From: Asterella californica
Taxonomy: Eukaryota > Streptophyta > Marchantiopsida > Marchantiales > Aytoniaceae
DNA length: 64,000 nucleotides
Assembly: GCA_036924285.1 (NCBI GenBank)
Contig: JAYKYS010000007.1
Location: 3,534,001 to 3,598,000, forward strand
Direction of reading: 5' to 3'
In this document: piece after piece, positions 33,697 through 44,711 of the stretch
Layout: each line of letters starts with the position of its first letter
How positions within the stretch are numbered: the stretch's first letter is position 1
Translations under genes and position numbers: made by a program
Notes under the pieces: model-generated
Databases searched by the model: none
What the model saw: only the letters and a program-made list of their open reading frames with translations
Told to the model about the DNA's origin: nothing

Positions 33697-34615
33697 CTAT
33701 GTGACTTCGTACTTGTGTGAAATGGTGTGAACGTACTGTGGAATCCTAACTGGTGGGAAGGAGAAACTTCCAGGTAAATACAAATCCGAGCGGACAAAAC
33801 CCACACCTGCTGAACAAAAGCTGAGTGCTCCCCGCTGAACAAAAGCATGCACTCAGTTGGATGAGCAGCCAAAAGTCGGACTATGTTGTAGTTCGAGCCT
33901 ACAGTAGGACTCCTGGAGAATTCAAAGCAAAACTCTCTGGGCAAGAAGCATTCGACTTCATTTCGAAACCCATGCTTACCAGCCCTCTTCTCAAGTGGAA
34001 GAGGATGTATGCGGAAGTCGACACGGATGTTCGAGCTGACAAAACTGGAATTAATAAATGTCAGAGCCGAGTGATGATTCCATGTGTACTTTCACGACTC
34101 GTCAACATCATCATCTTTAGCCATCCAGACAAACTGCGCTCTTCGAATTGACTGCACCACGAGAGCACCTGCTCTGCACGATGCACAATTGGCATTTACC
34201 GCACGTTTAGAATGTGCTAGTAGGGTTTTCAATGTTCCAAAGGGGAACTCTTTGTGCTCGTAAAACATGTCTCCGGAAGATATAATGGGAGGAATTGTGC
34301 GCAGCAGATCCCACAGATGGTGAAGAGGAAGTCTGGATCTGGAGTCTACAGAGACATGGAAATTTGCAATCCCCTTGTTGCAGTGGAAGCTGCACCGTGC
34401 AACTGGTCTGTGGACCGTATGGTTATATAAACTCCATGATACTTTACACTCACAAGAAAACCTATTAGACGTGAAATCGTTGATGCGGGAATTTCGTAGA
34501 TCTTACGCGAAACAGGCAAACTCACTGACTTTTCCCCTAACTTTGACGTTTTCACACATTGATACTTTTCACCCCTAGCTGCTTGTTGATAAATGGATTC
34601 AACGGTCAATGCCAT
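33697..34615 (-). CDS. Unrecognised five-exon gene, 211-codon product
   Basis: Exons are 34454-34615, 34096-34373, 33980-34044, 33807-33898 and 33697-33735. Each junction is GT-AG, phases (0, 2, 1, 0) agree, and introns are 80, 51, 81 and 71 nt. The start ATG at 34613-34615 is preceded by an in-frame TGA seven codons upstream with no acceptor between, so the N-terminus is firm; the stop is TAG at 33697. The product starts MALTVESIYQQAARG. It contains LPLHHLWDLLRTIPPIISSG, NANCASCRAG, VVQSIRRAQFVWMAKDDD, RVDFRIHPLPLEKRAG and YNIVRLLAAHPTECMLLFSG. There is no signal peptide or long membrane helix, and I recognise no family. It lies just downstream of the coiled-coil gene on the same strand. Confidence 0.75.
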
Positions 34616-34647
34616 AGCAGTTGGACAGTAAGTTCACATCCAGTAAG

Positions 34648-36733
34648 TTAATCAGTGAACTGGAAACTGATTGGGCTTATTGTGTAACGTACAAGGATAG
34701 GACTTGATCTTTTGGTGCTCGATCCGTACCTTTTCTTGTCGTAATCTGAGTGTCCGGCATCATTCTGGATGTAGGGTAGAGCTTCTATTCCAGCCAGCTT
34801 CTCGTCCTGGGGGCATGCTCTTCACCGGGGTTGGTTATGTCGGATAACCATGAGTTTTCAGAATCTTCTTGCTCGCGACAAAAAGGAAAAATGGACCCGT
34901 TTCTGGATCATGATAATATCGTTTTTCTACCAAAGTATCTACGGAATGCATTACATTTTCTCTGTGGCAGGTAACATATCACCGTGAAATGAGAAAATGA
35001 AATGAAGAACTCTCTCCGACCCTTCACTGGCTTGTTCACGAGCTGATGGTTGTTCCTGAGCAAACAGCAAACCTAACCAAACAAGAATTTTCGTTTGCTG
35101 CGCATAAAGTGAAGGGATGAAAAACAGATGCACGTCCTCTTGCAGCTGTAGAGCGATATTAATTGCAAAAGATACGTCCATTTGCTCAGCATCAAAAGAT
35201 TTCTTCTTGGTCGCCAGCTTCTTGTGAAACCTGCCAGCAAATGACGTTGTTTGCCTGAGCTCCAAAAGTTTACTCAAGTAATTTGAGGTAAGTTCACAAA
35301 CTGACAAACACAAGCGTAGATGAAAGGCTAAGGTTCAGTAACTGGGGTAGAAGAAGCTTGAGAGCACATATAGTCGCCAACACTCTGGCCATCTATATGT
35401 ATGTCCGGGTTACCAGGAAATACGATCAAGTAAAAAGCAGGCTGAACTGGCAATTTCCTTGCACTGCTCTTCTGCAAGCTTGAGCTAGCAGTGAGCAGCA
35501 TATAAAACGGCCAAAGTTAACAGTCCAGTAGGTGGAGGAGTTTCGATCAACAGGAGTTATCGCTTTCATACCTTAGAACAGCTGGACGTATTCACTTTTC
35601 CGGCTGGTCTTGAGTGTGACGAGCGCACCACCTACAACAGAACGGACAAGTTCCACTTACCCCTTCATATCAGATTGTAAAAGTCATCCACAACTCCATA
35701 CAGAAAGTTGATAAGATCACAGACAATGACAACAGAGGAATAGAAATAAGTGGAATTTGCTTTGTAGGAGTTATCGCAGCGTTGTGCTATGTTACCAACT
35801 TCAGCGCTTACAAGGATTCTGTACATGTACAGACTTATGTGATTTCTGTGTAAAATGTTTGTCTTAGTGGGGAAGGCTGTCCCTCCAGGATCATAAATTT
35901 CTCAGCTTTAAGATGCAGGCCCTTCTCCACCCATCCTCGCTCGTATTAGTACAACTCGGAGGCGGTCAAGGCATCAAGAAAGCTTTAAGTTCATGACATG
36001 AAGAAAGTCTCTTTGCTGAGCCTTACTTGTCCATAAGGTAACCGCTGGAACTGGTGCCTCCTGATGTCCGAGATCTGCCTTTCATACTTCAGTTTAGTTT
36101 GTACCTACGATACATATCCACTACCATTTCTGTTGGCTTCTAACACAAATTTGGCTCTTGGACAGGCACTCGGGTTCGAAAGAAAAAACGTGATCAAGCA
36201 GAGAAGGGACATCTCTAAGCTCTTCCATATTTCGTGACAATCATCGTCAGAGAAGGTACAGTCTCAACGTATAGACTAGATGCGAATACATAGTCTCATT
36301 AATACGTCTTGCATGGTTCAGGAACACACCACATGCTTCTTCTCCCGCTCTTGCCAGAACGTGTTCACCAAACGCTGCAGATACACGGAATCCAGTGGAT
36401 TGTTTTCTGAATTAGTAAGCTCACAGTCAAGCTTAGGTCAGGAGAGAATGGATCCCGATGTATCAGCACAAGGACTCTGGGCCTTCTTCACAACCTAGTT
36501 CTGTCTGTTTCCCATCACAAACCAGACAGTTGTATTGCGTATGCACTGAAAACGAGATAAATGATTCAAAAGCAAGAACAAGTGTGCTTGCGCATCCTTT
36601 ATACCTCGACCTAGTATCTAGTCCAAACCGGATCACTATGTCAAATCCATTACTTCAATCGAGACAAGTCTGCTGCTTGATACAACCAGGTCTTATTAAT
36701 CTTTCACTCCAGGTCCTGTATCTTTCTTGGTGA
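34648..36733 (-). CDS. Coding exons, end of the coiled-coil gene or a separate gene
   Basis: Several minus-strand pieces bounded by splice-like sites look coding. An exon near 36690-36770 includes EFRRGKSSLEFKCSLITKKD. A Cys-rich piece near 36510-36570 includes YNCLVCDGKQTELGCEEG. Exon 36330-36406 includes NPLDSVYLQRLVNTFWQERE. About 36130-36230 includes RDVPSLLDHVFSFEPECLSK. About 36028-36105 includes KLKYERQISDIRRHQFQRLP and ends with a strong GTAAGG donor. A terminal piece (GIEALPYIQNDAGHSDYDKK) ends at TAA 34648. I cannot join all of them with consistent phases and do not recognise the protein. Confidence 0.45.
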
Positions 36734-36840
36734 TCAGAGAGCACTTGAACTCAAGCGAAGATTTGCCTCTTCTGAATTCCTGCCACATCTTCCGCTACTG
36801 GAGACTAGAGTTGCAACTTGAGGTTTACTCAGTAGAATTA

Positions 36841-38069
36841 CTACGTGAATTGGGCGTTTAACAGATTATGTGATACCAAGAATTGGTGAAGTTCTTCAAT
36901 CGCTATCTCCCACGAATGCTCTCTTCGAAAAGCCATTACCAAGTCATAGAGATCAGCAGGGATCCTGTGATAGGCACCTCCAGGTTGAGTGGTTGTAGAT
37001 AGAGACTGAGTTGCAACAGAAACTACGCTTTTACTGAATGTCACGTAGCTAGGAACGCAGATTCATTTTGATGTTGCAAGACGAGCCCTACCAGTTTTCA
37101 CACTCGGTTTTGGGATTCACTGAGCCTCGTGTACTCAGAGCACCATATCGTTGCGCTAGGGCCTAGTACAGTGGAATAACAGTGAAAGTTTTCAGTACCT
37201 TCAAGCAGCACTTTATGACTTTAAATTTATAGCATTAGTGTCCCATCCAAGTTGGGGCTCACTATAGATCCCATTAAATACGGTATGTCCCATTTACATC
37301 CCAAACCCTGAAACATGCCGACTTGAGCAAAAACGTATGAATTCAACTCAACTTACTCAAGCTTGGAGTAACAGGACTACTATGAACCACGCTAGCGGTC
37401 AGGTACGCAATCAGCTAGCACGCATTCTCAGCAAAACCAGGTTGTTCCGGCCTCAAAGCTCAAGATCCAGCAGTAGAATGGAACAAAGCTTCCAAAACTT
37501 CTCTTTCTAAGGTCTGATCGAATTTGAATTGTCTATACCAAGCTTGCTAGATTTCTAACTGCTCCATCGGCTTGACATCGGTTTTATGCACGACCCAAAT
37601 GCTTGAATTTCCAGAGGTAATCGTCCTAGTACTGTTAAATAACTTTGAAAGTGGAAAGTGATCAGCGGTTCACCCTAAATCAATTACCTGGAATTTCGAT
37701 GCTTTGAATTGGGAGGGACAAAACACTAGACCGTTCCCTTCTTCCATCTCTGTAATAGTATGTCACGAAATAAAACTGAATAAAGTATCTGAGAGGCACG
37801 CTTAGCGTCCAGTCAAATGAGGAAGTGCACTGGGATATCACAGTCGAAATAAAGGCCTTGAAGTTCGAACTCGAAGTTGTTCAATCATCTCTATGTATTG
37901 TCAAGGGATTTTCAATAACGATATCTCAATTCTACCCAAATAACATCATTTTCTGTCTCTAATCAACGGCAGCTTTCTTCTCACCTTGGAGAAGATTTTG
38001 ATACTCGTCACTTTCAGCCAGCAGCTGCACAAGTCGAGCATTGTCTACCCATAACTGATCCATTGTCTC
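36841..38069 (-). CDS. C-terminal exons of the coiled-coil gene
   Basis: Exon 37985-38069 (DQLWVDNARLVQLLAESDEY) joins in phase to 37688-37749 (MEEGNGLVFCPSQFKASKF). The exon at 36841-37022 (acceptor 37023) includes GGAYHRIPADLYDLVMAFRR and SWEIAIEELHQFL. It ends at a TGA at 36841 or splices onward at the GTATCA after HQFL. In that case the exons to the left belong to the same gene. The last 180 bp are non-coil and look like a small globular helical domain. Function not recognised. Confidence 0.6.
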
Positions 38070-38271
38070 CTGCGACACCAACATGTCGTGATTGATGGGG
38101 TATGAGCTAACTTACGGCCATCAGATCTAGACTAGATGTGGATCTGCATCATGAAACAATATTCGAGAATCTTTTCTGCACGGGCTACGAGTCCGCAGCT
38201 GTGGAGAACAAAAATCTAAACTTTGCACGACCTACCTACGAAATCTCAGTAAAGGATTTCAAGTCACTCAC

Positions 38272-41200
38272 AGTCTTCTCACGCAACTCAGCACAAACAC
38301 CTGTTAGCTCTTGAATCTCTTTAGAAGCTGTGCGCAGTTCCTTGAGCTTGTGTTGGTAGGCATTCTCCTGCTTCAAGAGATCAGTCTGAGTTCACTCATT
38401 GGAGTTAACATGTATACCCCTGCTAGGCAGAGAAGTTGCAGGTGGTCGCAACTGCTCTCATACTTTCCCTGATGCATAGGCTTGTTCATAACCGGTTGCC
38501 TCAAACTCAAAACAACTCAGACAACCGCAACCGGCTTTGGTTGTCGCTGGAAAGTAAGAGCACCTGTGTTTCTAAGTTTTGCTTCCACTCGGCCTCCTTA
38601 ATTCGTGCCTGCATACAACAGTCAAGTGCGCCAGTGACGAAGAGTTTATGTGATCTACATCAGTTTTTGCCTCTATTGCTGTTCCTTTTCTATAACCTTA
38701 TGGGCATATGGAGGCGGTAACTGCAGGCTACTGCTTACAGACGTGCTGCTAACGTACCTTTGAGAGCTCGGACTTTCCAACACTCAATTTATGCAAAACC
38801 TTCTTGATTTTCTCGTCCTGTCATTTGTTTCAGAATTTACAGACAACACTAGTATCAAGCTTCATAATTACGTTATCGCATTCAGACTCACATTCTCCAA
38901 TCCAGATCTATAAGTGACAGACTAAGCATTACGAGGTTAAGCAGACCTCACGAGTTTTATCCTTTCGTGCAGAACGATCAATTCTCCCAGGCCGATAGGT
39001 GAACGATAAGGATTCATCAAGGTCGATCAAGAATCAAACAAGAGAACTTCTAAACGGTAGCAGCAATTCAATGAACATGACCTGAATAATAGCTCGTTGC
39101 TCGTGTAGACATAACTGCTCTTTAAGCGCAGCTCTTTCCTGCAACCCACCGATCCCCATCATACTCCGCCTAGTCTTCTTGAACTAGTCTCTCAAAGTTT
39201 ACCCGCCAGCATGACTATTTCAAAAATCAAACAAACATTGCAGCTATAGGCTCTTTTCCTAAGTAAATAACAATTTTTATTATATAATTAAATGATTTTC
39301 TATTTTATTTACCCGTCAGAAAAGACCTGATGGTCTCTCTTAAATAGGCGTTCCTTTATTCCACTTCCACTTATTTATTATTTTTATTTTATTATCGAGA
39401 AAATGTAGAGCTTAAAATCGATTCCAATGGCTCTATAGGTAGAGCCAAAAAGGGACTGACACCTTACACGACATACATCGGTTTTACCGCTTATTGCTTT
39501 ATTATAAATAAGATAATAAGGAATAATTTAAATATATATGCGTTCAATTCGGGATTTGCTAGCTCAGAGCTGGAGCTTACCTCACAATGTCTATGCTCCA
39601 TGTCTTCTATTCGTTTCTTCAGTGTTGTAACTTCCTGTACTATAACCAAACCACGGCACCGAGAGACACACAACTTGTAAGTGAGTAACTACCACAGTTT
39701 GTTGTTGCAGTTATCTTCCCCGTCTACATACTCGTCTTCTCTTCAGTCTAATTACTTCGCAGAACAGGCAAGACAACTAATTGATTAAAAACTAAAAGCT
39801 AATAGTTAGTCGGCGATTGTGCCATTTAAACTTCATGAAGTCAGTTTGAATATATATATATATATATCAGCTGCTAAAATACTCATACTGTTATGTTACT
39901 ACTCGTAAGACTATCCTAGGAAAACATTTCATGACAACGCTTACATGAAAACTAACTAGACGTCTAGGAAATTATCTCGCCTTATTCAGTGGTCGCAATG
40001 CCTACAGCTATCTACTTACTTCAAGCTTTTGGATAAATCAAGACCACAAGTAGAAAAATGAAAACTTGAAATTATCAAATCCTAATTATAGTTTTTAATA
40101 TTATTAAAATAATTAAAATAATTTTAGGAGTACAATTATCAAAATAACTATAGTTGGGATTCGCTTCCAGCATTGACTAGAGGAAGAGAGAAATGAGAAG
40201 AAGTATTATTGTATATATATATATATTATATTTCATTGGATAATATAATATTTATAATATTTAGATATTTATTAGGTGGTATCAAATCTACTGCTTCTGT
40301 GAACCAAAACTAGAGATAACGATTGAAGGTTCGACGTTTAAGGAGATCCGAGTGATATGAAGTGGATTCATGTTTCTAGATGAACGTTTGGAGCAATGGG
40401 ACATAGTTTAAAAAAGAAAAAGAAATTTATAACTGAAACAAAAATCAGATCGACTCTAACTAACGCCCATATGCAATCATTGACGATAACCAACACTCTT
40501 AAATAAAATCCACTCAGTATTGGGATCGCATGTAAAACTAAATACGGAACTTACAATCGTGACTTTCTTTTGAATCGGGAAGTGAATATGCATGTTGGAT
40601 GAACTCCTGGAACTTTTGCTCATTTAATGATATCGAGAATATATATAGGTGTTAAGTAAAAAATATATATTAAGTAGATATAAAAAATTAAAATATTTTA
40701 TAAATATTATCTGTTACCCATGCCTGGAAACACGGGAAGAGTAAGAGATAACCCATAAGTCTTGCCCTGAGTGCCGCGCTTCAGAAGGTACAAGTCAGGG
40801 AGTCCACACTCGTTAATACATTAATATACTCTTGTGTTAATTTAATACCTAATCCTTTCTTCCGGAAGGGTTAGGTATTAAATTAACCCATGGAGGAGAT
40901 GAATATGCAGGTGCTCTGAATGATATGTGAATATGAGGAAGTGAAAACCCTTCCGATTTCTTTTGTTCTCTCGCTGTTCCACATTAAGCATATAGAAAAT
41001 AGAAAAAGAAAACCAGAGGAAGAGATTCCTCTATAGTAACTTTGTGGTGGTAAACTTCTCTGTGCTGTGTAAGAATTACCTTGTAATTTCGCTCTTCCAT
41101 TTCTTGATGGCTGCTTTTCAGCTTTGTAAGTTCCTGCCAGATTATAAAACACTCATTAGCTTGGAATAATTTGCACTTCACAATCTTTTACTGTAAATAC

Positions 41201-44101
41201 CTTTTCTGGAAAGGTTGAACTAGTCCTCACTCATTCCTACACTATTTTCTTCTTCTTCACGTTCTCTGGCTACAGTAGATTGTTACATAAGTCATCCAGT
41301 TCACCGCTCGCTGGTGCGCTAATACTTTACATGTTCTTGTATGAAAGAAGTATTCCAAAAAGCTTGTCACTACTCAAAGCCTCTAGGTGTAATATGCGAT
41401 ATTTAATATTTATTTACACCTTTTTCTGATATTAGTGGAAAAATTCAGGATATTATAACATGGTCGATATAAAATATTTAGTTTTATCATAACTTTATTC
41501 TTAGCTTCAGCCTATATATATGCAGAACATGGTTTTATCGTCACTAGATGTAGTATATATGTTCTTACAACCTTTATTTCTTATTAATCATCTTATAATA
41601 CTTTAGAAATTAATTGTTTAAGTACCTTTAGTTTATCGTACATGGTCTGCGAATAGAATCAGAATGAGTCTAAATGACACCCCTAAACCAAAAAGTCCAA
41701 TAGGCGCACATATTATAGCAGCATGGCCCGATGATCACTTGCCAATGGCCATATAAACTTGATGAACCTATCTTTCTACAGTATTAATACACCGTGGGAG
41801 AAGTGGATGGAGTAGATAACAGACCCACTGAAAACCATAAATCTGTTCAACAGAACTCCATGATGTATCTCATCTGTCAATTTGTATGCAAGTAATGTAT
41901 ACCATCATTAATGTAACTAGTAATTACTTAATACTTAACTCTTGCAATGATATTGCAGTGAATATTCAAGCAAGCAGAATTCATAGCTAAGAGATACTTT
42001 AAGAGTTTAGGACTTGGCTATGAATTGAGATGTAAATGAATGTATAATTTTATTGGCTTTTTAGTACATAACCTCGAATAAGACCATAACAATAAGCGCA
42101 CTGACCGGCTATCCGGGTTTCCACTACTGGTAACGGGCTTATGATACGACGGGACGCTTCAAGTAAATGGTTCGGAAATGAGGAATGTAGCTCCACTTTC
42201 AAGAACAAGAAATGTACAAGTAAATAATACAAGCTTCTTCTGCTACTCCCAGAACATGAAATATGAACAAACTTAATTTCTAGATATATTCTTCAAAGCT
42301 CTTTGCCTAAATTAACAGAACGCAAGGGAATGCTCTTGGATATATTAATTAAGAATTTCACGAGGCACATATGAGTCTTAGTCCAAACTCACACATTTCT
42401 GATTCACTCGCATGTCTTTCATCCTTTCTTCCAAGACTATGATCTCCTGCGTAGAAAAGTACATATATTTTCACATTCTTAATTCGATTAAGCGAGAACT
42501 ATGTAAGTGAGTTAATCATAGGATTGGCCCATCTGTTGTTGCAACATGCTCAAGCACCGTTTACAAGTTAAATCATAAGACCCAGGCAGAGCCACGAAAC
42601 GTATATTCGTTTTTTGAGGTTGCATTGAGTAAAGAAATTAAAAGACATTATCAAATACATTAGAAATGTTTGCCTTTAGTTGAGAAAGATATTAGCAGCA
42701 TAGAAGTATACCTCTTTGAATAGATGGTTACTGTTTTGGATGATTGTTGTTTTCTGGTCCAGCAGCAACACAGAATTTTAGATATGCATAAAGTTTGTTT
42801 TCCACAACTTCCAAAACTTAACTCTGGTAAGAGTGGATACTGAGAACTATCTTCAGAACAAGAATAACCAAAATTTTAAAGCTTCCCATCTGAAGTGATC
42901 AACAAAGAAGAAAGTTGAGTTCTCCCAGTAAGAATATCTCTATGTCTCTTTAACAAGAACTGAATAAAGAAATTAATTGTGATCAGCGTCAACTTTATAC
43001 ATACTTCCTTGTGTTTCGCTTGTGTGGCCTCCAATTCCTCTTTAAGAGCTGTAATTTGCTGTACCAATATTAACATCCAGAATCAGATTCAATACTGCTT
43101 TTCGACTCCAACGCTAGTTGGAAAGATATGCACATCGGTACAAATTACAAATCTTTCAAAAGAAGCCATACATAAGACTCGATACTAACCTTTTTGTGCT
43201 CACTTTCAATGCGATTATTGCTTTCTTCAATGCTCCTTATTTCCTGTTGTGGCATATAACCAACTTAAGCGTCAAAGAAGTTACAAAGTCCCAACTTTCT
43301 TGATATATGGTTTTGAAATATCTTTTAGTTGGGTATTGCTTTTGCTGTACAATGCGGTTACAAGTCTTAGATGTTGTTTGTTATCTATCATCTAAAGTAA
43401 CAAAGAATCAAAACTGGAGACTGTGAAGCTTGAACAGATAATCAAGACAACTTCAAACCCAAAGACCAAATCCGGAACTGAGACCAATATTAAGTCTCTA
43501 AACCATTAAAAGAGGAGGATGGCTATTATACTATAGCATTTTTTAACAATTTCATACTATAGCATTTTCATGTTGCGTTTCATATCAATTTAATCAATTT
43601 AATTAGGAGACGAAAACACTAAGTTCAAAGCACAATCGATCAGTAGAATCATTCGAAGTCTTTGGGATTTGCATCGTTATGTTTCAGTAATAAGGTGTTT
43701 GATTACACCAAAGACTCAAGGAAATGGGAAGAATATGGAAATTTGCTTGATTACCTTCCACTTTCGAATTCTGTGTTTGAACTAACTAGAAAACAAGTAT
43801 CATGAATCTCCCTTAAGTACATATTTATGTGCGAGATACATATACTGAAAGATAATCTCACAAATGAGATACATGTATACGATTTAGAATAAAGTTATTG
43901 GAGGAACAGTGCAGTTCAAACTTCACTTAAGTCTGCTTGCTCATGATCCACGAATTTCGAGTATGTAACTAGGAGGCATTTTTCAAAAGTGAAGTATACA
44001 AATAAAAGATGTTTCTTATCTAGAGTACAATACTTAACTCATCCGACCTGCATATGTTCAGCTTTCAATCTCACGTTGTTGGCCTCCATACTCTTTACCT
44101 C
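38272..44101 (-). CDS. Coiled-coil gene, 54-nt micro-exon series
   Basis: In transcription order: 44048-44101, 43190-43243, 43005-43058, 42712-42753 (42 nt), 42393-42446, 41626-41646 (21 nt, tentative), 41080-41133, 39581-39634, 39082-39138 (57), 38758-38817 (60), 38564-38608 (45) and 38272-38367 (96). Six here are exactly 54 nt, giving 18 residues such as QITALKEELEATQAKHKE and EVTTLKKRIEDMEHRHCE. All are flanked by AG and GT, begin and end on codon boundaries (phase 0), and show heptad-like spacing of Leu/Ile/Val/Met. Because every exon is symmetric, any subset could be skipped without losing frame. Introns range from about 130 to 1450 bp, with two hairpins and several AT repeats inside them. 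Confidence 0.82.
40836..40887. repeat. 20-bp inverted repeat in an intron, family member 3
   Basis: GTTAATTTAATACCTAATCC and GGGTTAGGTATTAAATTAAC pair with one mismatch around a 12-base loop. The flanks ('gcgcttcagaaggtacaag' at 40778; 'gaggagatgaatatgcaggtgc' at 40892) match the blocks that flank the 8702 hairpin, with this different stem inserted between them. Confidence 0.75.
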
Positions 44102-44171
44102 CTGTGTAACAAACAAATTACATATATAACTAAAGTGATATCCCTTATTGGTATGCGTTTATTGAAATGTT

Positions 44172-44235
44172 TACGGATTATTCCACGAAGAGACAAGTGA
44201 AGAGATTATTACGGATTATTCCACGAAGAGACAAG
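44172..44235. repeat. Short direct repeat within an intron
   Basis: 'ttacggattattccacgaag' followed by 'agacaag' occurs twice, about 37 bp apart. It lies between the 44712 and 44048 exons and is a local duplication of no known function. Confidence 0.8.
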
Positions 44236-44711
44236 CTCTGTAGAGACTTTCACAACTGAAATCGTGATTTCATGAAACCCGTATTAAAAAACAATTTCTC
44301 ACTACAGTTAGCTAGAATAAAATTTTCCCTTTCTTGCCTTTTGCATCAATCGGTGAAGCGAATGAATGAATAGGTTTAACAGCCTAATTGCATACTCAAC
44401 ACCTTGCTCTAATATTATTAGGATGGTAGGTCATATCAATTTACTCTCTCATTCTTGATTCTTGGTGATTTAGTAAGGACGCAATCTTTCACAACCAGGG
44501 GATTAATTTAAGTAAGGATTTAGTCCCACTTCCAAACACAAAACATGCTTGAGTCGAATTCAGCCATTCGAGCAATTGAGGGATTGTTATGGACTTCATA
44601 TCAAATTCAGAGTGTATTAGCTAAGTAAATATTTATTAGCAATTTTTTAGCAACTCTTGAAAGTAATTTTATCCATTGATCATATTTTAAATCAACAATA
44701 GAGGTTATTAC

